From Anaerolineae bacterium (GTDB lineage: Bacteria; Chloroflexota; Anaerolineae; B4-G1), in NCBI GenBank assembly GCA_030612585.1, contig JAUWNP010000172.1, positions 1 to 9,442 on the forward strand: 9,442 nt of DNA, written 5' to 3'. Shown here piece after piece: positions 6,086 to 9,442 of this stretch. The notes beneath the pieces are model-generated. The model ran no database searches and was not told the DNA's origin. It was given only the letters and a program-made list of their open reading frames with translations. Position numbers and translations under genes: made by a program. Position 1 is the first letter of the stretch. Every line of letters begins with the position of its first letter.

Positions 6086-7059
6086 AGTGTACCCTCGTTC
6101 TCCTTCTTCAACAATGCCATGTCTGCGTCTATCATCATCTGTACCAACTCGCGGAAACCGATGCGCGGCTCCCATCCCAGCACCCGGAGCGCCTTGCTGG
6201 CATCCCCCACCAGCAGGTCCACCTCCGCCGGCCGCATGAAGCGGGGGTCCTGCGCCACGTACTCCTGCCAATCCAGGTCCAGGTACCCGAAAGCCGCTTC
6301 GCACATCTCGCGGATGGAGTGGGTCTCCCCTGTGGCGACGACATAGTTGTCCGGCTCTGGTTGCTGGAGCATCAACCACATTACCTCTACGTAATCGCCA
6401 GCATAGCCAAGGTCGCGGCAGGAGTCCAGGTTGCCCAGCCGGAGTTCGTCGGCCAGCCCTAGTTTGATTTTCGCCACCCCATGGGTTATCTTGCGCAGGA
6501 CGAACTCCAGACCCCGGCGAGGGCTGGTGTGGTTAAAGAGGATGCCGGAGGTAGCGTGCAGCCCGTAGGACTCCCGGTAATTGATCGTGATCCAATGGCC
6601 GTAGACTTTGGCCACGCCGTAGGGGCTGCGGGGATAGAAAGGTGTGCTCTCTTTCTGGGGCACCTCTCGCACCTTGCCGAACATCTCTGAAGAACTGGCC
6701 TGGTAGAAGCGGATGCCATTATCCACTGTGCGGACTGCCTCCAGCATACGGGTCACCCCCAGCGCGGTCACCTCGCCGGTGAAGACCGGCTGCTCCCACG
6801 AGGTCGGCACGAAAGACTGGGCGGCCAGGTTGTAGACCTCGTCTGGCCGGTGCTTCTGTAGAACGTTGATGAGAGAACCCTGGTCCAGCAAATCGCCGGA
6901 GGCCAACGTGATCTTGTCCTGAATGTGCTGGATGCGGGAGAAGTTGACGGTGCTACTCCGCCGCACCATCCCGATAACCTCGTATTCCTTATCCAGCAAG
7001 AACTCGGCCAGATAGGAACCGTCCTGGCCAGTGACACCGGTGATCAGTGCTTTAGGCAT
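6082..7059 (-). CDS. gmd: GDP-mannose 4,6-dehydratase
   Basis: A 325-aa extended short-chain dehydrogenase/reductase starting at ATG 7059-7057, with AGGAGG 9 nt upstream. The frame continues 33 codons further up but only through octamer repeats. It converts GDP-D-mannose to GDP-4-keto-6-deoxy-D-mannose in the cytosol using bound NADP(H). The nucleotide-binding GVTGQDG is at 8-14 and the GMD-typical [14 protein letters not shown] at 33-46. [12 protein letters not shown] is at 77-88. The catalytic residues are S123/E125 in SSSEMFG and Y147/K151 in YGVAK. The substrate-site signature [16 protein letters not shown] (210-225) has Leu where many homologues have Trp after CRD. The length is slightly short of the E. 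coli enzyme but full domain coverage is present. It sits between the broken four-helix-bundle gene and the phosphohexomutase. Confidence 0.95.
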   Translation of the reverse strand: MPKALITGVTGQDGSYLAEFLLDKEYEVIGMVRRSSTVNFSRIQHIQDKITLASGDLLDQGSLINVLQKHRPDEVYNLAAQSFVPTSWEQPVFTGEVTALGVTRMLEAVRTVDNGIRFYQASSSEMFGKVREVPQKESTPFYPRSPYGVAKVYGHWITINYRESYGLHATSGILFNHTSPRRGLEFVLRKITHGVAKIKLGLADELRLGNLDSCRDLGYAGDYVEVMWLMLQQPEPDNYVVATGETHSIREMCEAAFGYLDLDWQEYVAQDPRFMRPAEVDLLVGDASKALRVLGWEPRIGFRELVQMMIDADMALLKKENEGTL

Positions 7060-7074
7060 TAGTGATACCTCCTG

Positions 7075-7154
7075 AAAAGTTTGCAAGTTTGCAAGTGTGC
7101 AAGTGGGCGAGTGTGCAAGTGGGCGAGTGGGCAAGTGTGCAAGTGGGCGAGTGG
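7075..7154. repeat. Octamer tandem array 1 (GCAAGTGG family), upstream of gmd
   Basis: Nine octamers in exact 8-nt phase from 7083 to 7154: GCAAGTTT, GCAAGTGT, GCAAGTGG, GCGAGTGT, GCAAGTGG, GCGAGTGG, GCAAGTGT, GCAAGTGG, GCGAGTGG, with a diverged tenth at 7075-7082. Read on the minus strand the core is ACTTGC. The array fills the space between the end of the four-helix-bundle gene (stop at 7159) and the gmd ribosome site, and is in inverted orientation to array 2 at 7591-7670. Confidence 0.93.
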
Positions 7155-7158
7155 ACAA

Positions 7159-7578
7159 CTACTTGCGGCGGTAGTGCCTCTGGCGCTGGATGTTGGGAGC
7201 GAGCATGGCGATGATTTCGTCCAGCAGTGCTATGCGGTGCTTCAGCACGTCGGCTGGAAGCAACCGCTTGCCCCGGTAGTACCATCCGCGACTTTACCTG
7301 GCGGAACCCATTGAAACGCGCAGGAAATAAGAGTACTCCTTCCCATATCCGCGCCCGTAACCCTCCTCGATGTTGGCGCAGATGGAGCCAGCACTGCGAA
7401 TAAGTTGATTAGCCACAGCGCGCCCGCGTGGATCTTTCAGCAGATATTCACAATCTTCCCACGCCAGGTCGTAAAGATGCAGAGCCTTGGGGTAAACCTG
7501 GAAGTTCCAGAGAGGGTCTCGTTTCAAACTCTCCGGCACCTGCGCCACCCACCCCTCGAAACTGAGCGCCTTGCTCAC
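7159..7578 (-). pseudogene. Four-helix-bundle (23S rRNA intervening-sequence type) protein gene, broken by a TAA
   Basis: Start GTG 7578-7576 (VSKALSFEGWV), backed by AGGAGGGG at 7591-7584. The first 94 codons read as a four-helix-bundle/S23 protein: FQVYPKALHLYDLAW, then QLIRSAGSICANIEEGYGRGYGKEYSYFLRVSMGSAR. An in-frame TAA at 7296-7294 follows. The same frame then continues for 44 codons with the expected ending (SRGWYYRGKR...APNIQRQRHYRRK) to TAG 7161-7159. Relatives read SARE(S/T)RGWYYRGK here, so a single GAA-to-TAA change explains the break and total length would be 139 codons. The family was first found in insertions within 23S rRNA genes and its function is unknown. It has the operon's orientation but no link to sugar chemistry, and octamer arrays bracket it on both sides. 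The truncated 94-aa product could still be made; a sequencing error cannot be excluded. Confidence 0.85.
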
Positions 7579-7590
7579 CCTTGCCCCCTC

Positions 7591-7670
7591 CTGCCAACCT
7601 ACCAACTTGCCAACTCGCCTACTTGCCAACTTGCCTACTTGCCAACTTGCTCACTTGCCAACTTGCCCAC
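7591..7670. repeat. Octamer tandem array 2 (TTGCCAAC family), at the rmd 3' end
   Basis: Ten octamers in exact 8-nt phase: CTGCCAAC, CTACCAAC, TTGCCAAC, TCGCCTAC, TTGCCAAC, TTGCCTAC, TTGCCAAC, TTGCTCAC, TTGCCAAC, TTGCCCAC. Rotated, the core is ACTTGC on the plus strand, the same core that array 1 shows on the minus strand. The array contains the rmd stop (7637-7635) and encodes the last residues of Rmd (QVGKLASEQVGK). Its left end provides the ribosome site of the four-helix-bundle gene. Confidence 0.93.
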
Positions 7671-8612
7671 CTGCCCCCGCCAATAATCCAGCGTATCCCG
7701 CAACGTCTGCTCGAACGGAATCTGAGGCTCCCAGCCCGTCTGCCGGCGGAACTTCTCTGCGCTGCCGTAGACCACCGGCGCATCCACAGGCCGGTACCGC
7801 TCCAGGTCTCGCTCGACCCGGATCTCCACCCGGGAGTAACTCAAGAGTGTCTCCAGCAACCCTTGCACCGGCTGCGGCCGCCCCGACGCCAGGTTGTACA
7901 CCTCCCCCGCCTCACCCTGCGTCACCGCCAGGTGGTAGCCCCGCACGATGTCCCGCACGTCGCTGAAATCGCGGGCCGCGTCCAGATTGCCCACTTTCAT
8001 CACCGGTTCCTGCAGGCCGGCCTCGATGCGGGCGATCTGGTTGGCGAAGGCTGGGACGACGAAACGGGGAGATTGACCCGGACCGGTGTGGTTGAAGGGG
8101 CGCACCCGCACGACGGACAACCCGTAGGCCAGGTGATACTGAAGCCCCAGGAAGTCCTGGGCGACCTTGCTCACCGCGTAGGGGTTATTGGGCCGCAGCG
8201 GGCTCTCCTCCGTCTGGGGTAATTCCCCCGGCTTCGGCGCGCCATACTCCTCGTTCGAGCCGATCACCAGCATCCGCGCCTCGCGCCCCGACCGTCGCAC
8301 CGCCTCCAGCAGATTCAACTCCCCCCGGATATTATTCTCCAGCGTATCCCACGGGTCTGCAAAGGAGGTGGGGACGAACGATTGGGCCGCCAGGTGGAAG
8401 ATGTAGTCGGGCTGCACCTCGTCCATGAGCGTGCGCACCCCCTCCGGGTCGCGCAGATCGGCGTGTCGCAGACGCAGACGTGGTTCCGGCGGCTGGGACT
8501 CGACTGGCTGGGGATAGACCGTGCCCATCAACTGCCAATCTGTATGCGCCAACAGATAGGCACACAGATGTCCCCCGACGAATCCTCCAGCCCCGGTGAT
8601 CAGTGCTCGCAA
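7635..8612 (-). CDS. rmd: GDP-6-deoxy-D-mannose reductase (GDP-D-rhamnose synthase)
   Basis: A 325-aa extended SDR protein beginning at TTG 8612-8610. The rare start is supported by GGGAGG 6 nt upstream and by MRALITGAGGFVGGHL, the exact N-terminal Rossmann motif (GAGGFVG 7-13). It reduces GDP-4-keto-6-deoxy-D-mannose, the product of Gmd, to GDP-D-rhamnose. Family marks: [12 protein letters not shown] 73-84, the GSNEEYG strand 118-124, catalytic Y145/K149 in YAVSK, and the RMD-typical RPFNHTGPGQSPRFVVPAF in the second half, followed by GNLDAARDFSDVRDIVRGY. The alternative, a GDP-fucose synthase, lacks this RPFNHTGPGQ signature. It is the first gene of the operon, with the promoter about 17 nt upstream of the start. 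The natural domain seems to end near DYWRG; the last 12 residues are encoded by octamer repeat DNA. Confidence 0.93.
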   Translation of the reverse strand: MRALITGAGGFVGGHLCAYLLAHTDWQLMGTVYPQPVESQPPEPRLRLRHADLRDPEGVRTLMDEVQPDYIFHLAAQSFVPTSFADPWDTLENNIRGELNLLEAVRRSGREARMLVIGSNEEYGAPKPGELPQTEESPLRPNNPYAVSKVAQDFLGLQYHLAYGLSVVRVRPFNHTGPGQSPRFVVPAFANQIARIEAGLQEPVMKVGNLDAARDFSDVRDIVRGYHLAVTQGEAGEVYNLASGRPQPVQGLLETLLSYSRVEIRVERDLERYRPVDAPVVYGSAEKFRRQTGWEPQIPFEQTLRDTLDYWRGQVGKLASEQVGK

Positions 8613-8635
8613 CGTTCGCCTCCCTAATGGCGAAG

Positions 8636-8664
8636 ATTATACCGCACTTTGTCATCCCTGCCAA
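8636..8664 (-). promoter_or_regulatory. Sigma-70-type promoter of the glycan operon
   Basis: On the minus strand TTGGCA (8664-8659) and a perfect TATAAT (8641-8636) are separated by 17 bp. The expected transcription start, near 8629, leaves a leader of about 17 nt that contains only the GGGAGG ribosome site before the rmd TTG. No operator-like repeat overlaps it. Confidence 0.8.
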
Positions 8665-8691
8665 CCGGTACATAATCCGCGCATCAAGAAC

Positions 8692-8707
8692 GGGGCAAGC
8701 CTGCCCC
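8692..8707. repeat. Short GC-rich hairpin
   Basis: GGGGCA (8692-8697) and TGCCCC (8702-8707) form a 6-bp stem with a 4-nt loop. It lies just upstream of the operon promoter and next to the two-armed palindrome, and may be part of the same repeat. There is no T-tract on either strand. Confidence 0.45.
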
Positions 8708-8709
8708 CA

Positions 8710-8819
8710 AATTGAAATGGGTGCGTTTCAAATGAGTTGTAGGACAAGTTGGTAACTTGTCCCAGGGGCAATTTGCCAAATTGCCCTACAACCGAGATGA
8801 AATACACCCAATTGAAATG
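8710..8819. repeat. Two-armed palindromic (REP/MITE-like) element
   Basis: The outer arms 8718-8743 and 8785-8810 are complementary at 20 of 26 positions, including 8 of 8 at GTTGTAGG/CCTACAAC. Inside stand two perfect hairpins of identical geometry, 9-bp stem and 3-nt loop: GGACAAGTT-GGT-AACTTGTCC (8742-8762) and GGGCAATTT-GCC-AAATTGCCC (8766-8786). The 10-bp sequence AATTGAAATG occurs as a direct repeat at both ends (8710-8719, 8810-8819), exactly 100 bp apart, like a target duplication. It contains no ORF. It sits between two divergent promoters. Confidence 0.85.
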
Positions 8820-8823
8820 CATC

Positions 8824-8839
8824 CCCGCACGTGCGCGGG
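8824..8839. promoter_or_regulatory. Palindrome just upstream of the rightward promoter
   Basis: The 8-bp perfect palindrome GCACGTGC (8827-8834) lies inside imperfect flanks CCCGC/GCGGG, ending 2 bp before the -35 box at 8841. The position would suit an activator or repressor site, but no specific regulator is implied. Confidence 0.35.
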
Positions 8840-8840
8840 C

Positions 8841-8870
8841 TTGACAAGTAGCGCAAGGTCATGCTAAGAT
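8841..8870 (+). promoter_or_regulatory. Sigma-70-type promoter of the beta-helix gene
   Basis: A perfect TTGACA (8841-8846), an 18-bp spacer and TAAGAT (8865-8870, 4 of 6 matches to consensus). The expected start, near 8877, gives a leader of roughly 65 or 140 nt depending on which ATG is used. It points away from the glycan operon. Confidence 0.7.
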
Positions 8871-8930
8871 AGACATGGGCGGGACGAGCACAGTTCCTCA
8901 CACCTCTCCAACTTGCCTTGAACTACACCA

Positions 8931-8946
8931 AGGGAGACGTACGATG
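8931..8946 (+). promoter_or_regulatory. Upstream ribosome site and alternative ATG of the beta-helix gene
   Basis: AGGGAG (8931-8936) precedes ATG 8944-8946, in frame with the main start at 9016 and adding 24 residues (MGLGLYSSTTPL...) with no stop between. The longer form would bury the signal peptide behind a neutral extension, so 9016 is preferred. The upstream start may nonetheless be used. Confidence 0.4.
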
Positions 8947-9015
8947 GGCCTTGGTCTTTATAGTTCCACCACACCCCTCATCGCTGCACTTAGCCAAGAG
9001 CAAGGAGTGCAAGAA

Positions 9016-9442
9016 ATGAAAAACAGATACCTTTTGTCCGCACTTGCCCTGGGCCTCGGCCTGACCGCTGTTCTGATGTTGCCTCTGGCCCGCCCTATCC
9101 CCGTTGCCCTCGCTGACCCTGCTGTTTACTATGTGCGAGCAGGCGGCACCGGCATTACTTGTATCCTCACTGATCCCTGCGGCAGCGTCCAACAGGCCAT
9201 TAACCTGGCCGGTGACGGCGACGAGGTGTGGGTCGCCACCGGCACCTACGTCGAGAACCTGGTCGTCACCCGCGGCCTGTCGTTGCGCGGTGGGTGGGAC
9301 ACCTCCTTCACTGTCCAGGCCCCCGCCACCTACCCGACAACCATTGATGGCAGCGGTGACCACGTCATCTCGGCGACGGTCGAGACCGGCTCTGCGCTGA
9401 TTGAGGCCTTCACTATCCGAGATGGTCGCGATGGTATCCATC
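9016..9442 (+). CDS. Secreted right-handed beta-helix repeat protein, 5' part only
   Basis: The start chosen is ATG 9016-9018, with AAGGAG at 9002-9007. It gives a textbook signal peptide: KNR, a hydrophobic core at about residues 5-25, and a likely cleavage after ALA (A33). The mature part begins YYVRAGGTG, followed by CGSVQQAINLAGDGDEVWVATGTYVENLVV and SLRGGWD, then TTIDGSG and IEAFTIRDGRDG. These are the opening turns of a parallel beta-helix of the DUF1565/pectate-lyase-like type: a paired-cysteine 'TCILTDPCGS' segment, 'AI..A..GDEV.VA.GTY.E' and the first helical coils. Such proteins are extracellular or surface-attached and may bind or cleave polysaccharide, or only act as adhesins; no catalytic residue is visible in this part. 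The frame is open to the right edge (142 codons plus 1 nt). It is divergent from the glycan operon. Confidence 0.85.
   Translation, partial: MKNRYLLSALALGLGLTAVLMLPLARPIPVALADPAVYYVRAGGTGITCILTDPCGSVQQAINLAGDGDEVWVATGTYVENLVVTRGLSLRGGWDTSFTVQAPATYPTTIDGSGDHVISATVETGSALIEAFTIRDGRDGIH

Noticed and set aside
6086..6379. N-terminal extension of the phosphohexomutase by 98 residues
   Set aside because: It is gmd in another frame; ATG 6085 gives the usual FGTDGWR start and an ATGA overlap.
7075..7154. Possible CRISPR array
   Set aside because: Units are 8 nt with no spacers and no cas genes; it is a simple tandem repeat.
7060..7158. N-terminal extension of Gmd by 33 residues
   Set aside because: Encoded only by the octamer array; ATG 7059 has AGGAGG and the normal [11 protein letters not shown] start.
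8923..9441. Minus-strand open frame of 172 codons at the right edge
   Set aside because: The opposite strand has a promoter, ribosome site, signal peptide and beta-helix motifs; the minus frame is its shadow.

Overview
The window looks like a cell-surface carbohydrate locus from a GC-rich, deep-branching environmental bacterium. I favour Chloroflexota (Anaerolineae-like). The reasons are protein style (a GT-C membrane glycosyltransferase followed by a beta-sandwich tail fragment, a secreted beta-helix protein, a four-helix-bundle 'S23-type' gene) and the unusually many short degenerate tandem repeats between and inside genes. The lineage is inference from gene style only.

Almost everything from 8612 down to 1 lies on the minus strand and reads as one long operon behind a near-consensus promoter (-35 TTGGCA 8664-8659, 17-bp spacer, -10 TATAAT 8641-8636). 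In transcription order: rmd (GDP-6-deoxy-D-mannose reductase, TTG start), a four-helix-bundle gene broken by one in-frame TAA, gmd (GDP-mannose 4,6-dehydratase), a phosphohexomutase, a TatD-family metal hydrolase, a GT2 glycosyltransferase, a GT4 glycosyltransferase, an 87-aa fragment of a beta-sandwich tail, and a polytopic GT-C-like membrane glycosyltransferase that runs off the left edge. gmd/phosphohexomutase (ATGA) and GT4/fragment (GTGA) overlap by 4 nt, and the phosphohexomutase and tatD are 3 nt apart. Gmd plus Rmd convert GDP-D-mannose to GDP-D-rhamnose. The mutase can supply hexose-1-phosphate and the three glycosyltransferases could use the sugar, so a D-rhamnose-containing surface glycan is the simplest reading. 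Mannose-1-phosphate guanylyltransferase and an exporter are not in the window.

The divergent gap 8613-9015 holds the operon promoter, a two-armed palindromic repeat (8710-8819), a second promoter facing right (8841-8870), and the 5' end of a secreted right-handed beta-helix protein that runs off the right edge.

The most unusual signal is repeat DNA. Octamer arrays of one family (core ACTTGC), in opposite orientation, bracket the broken four-helix-bundle gene between rmd and gmd, giving a cassette-like unit whose transcript could close into a long stem. Heptamer arrays sit inside the GT4 and GT2 genes, and a 39-bp direct repeat lies inside tatD. All of these keep the reading frame and add short peptide stretches to otherwise normal enzymes.
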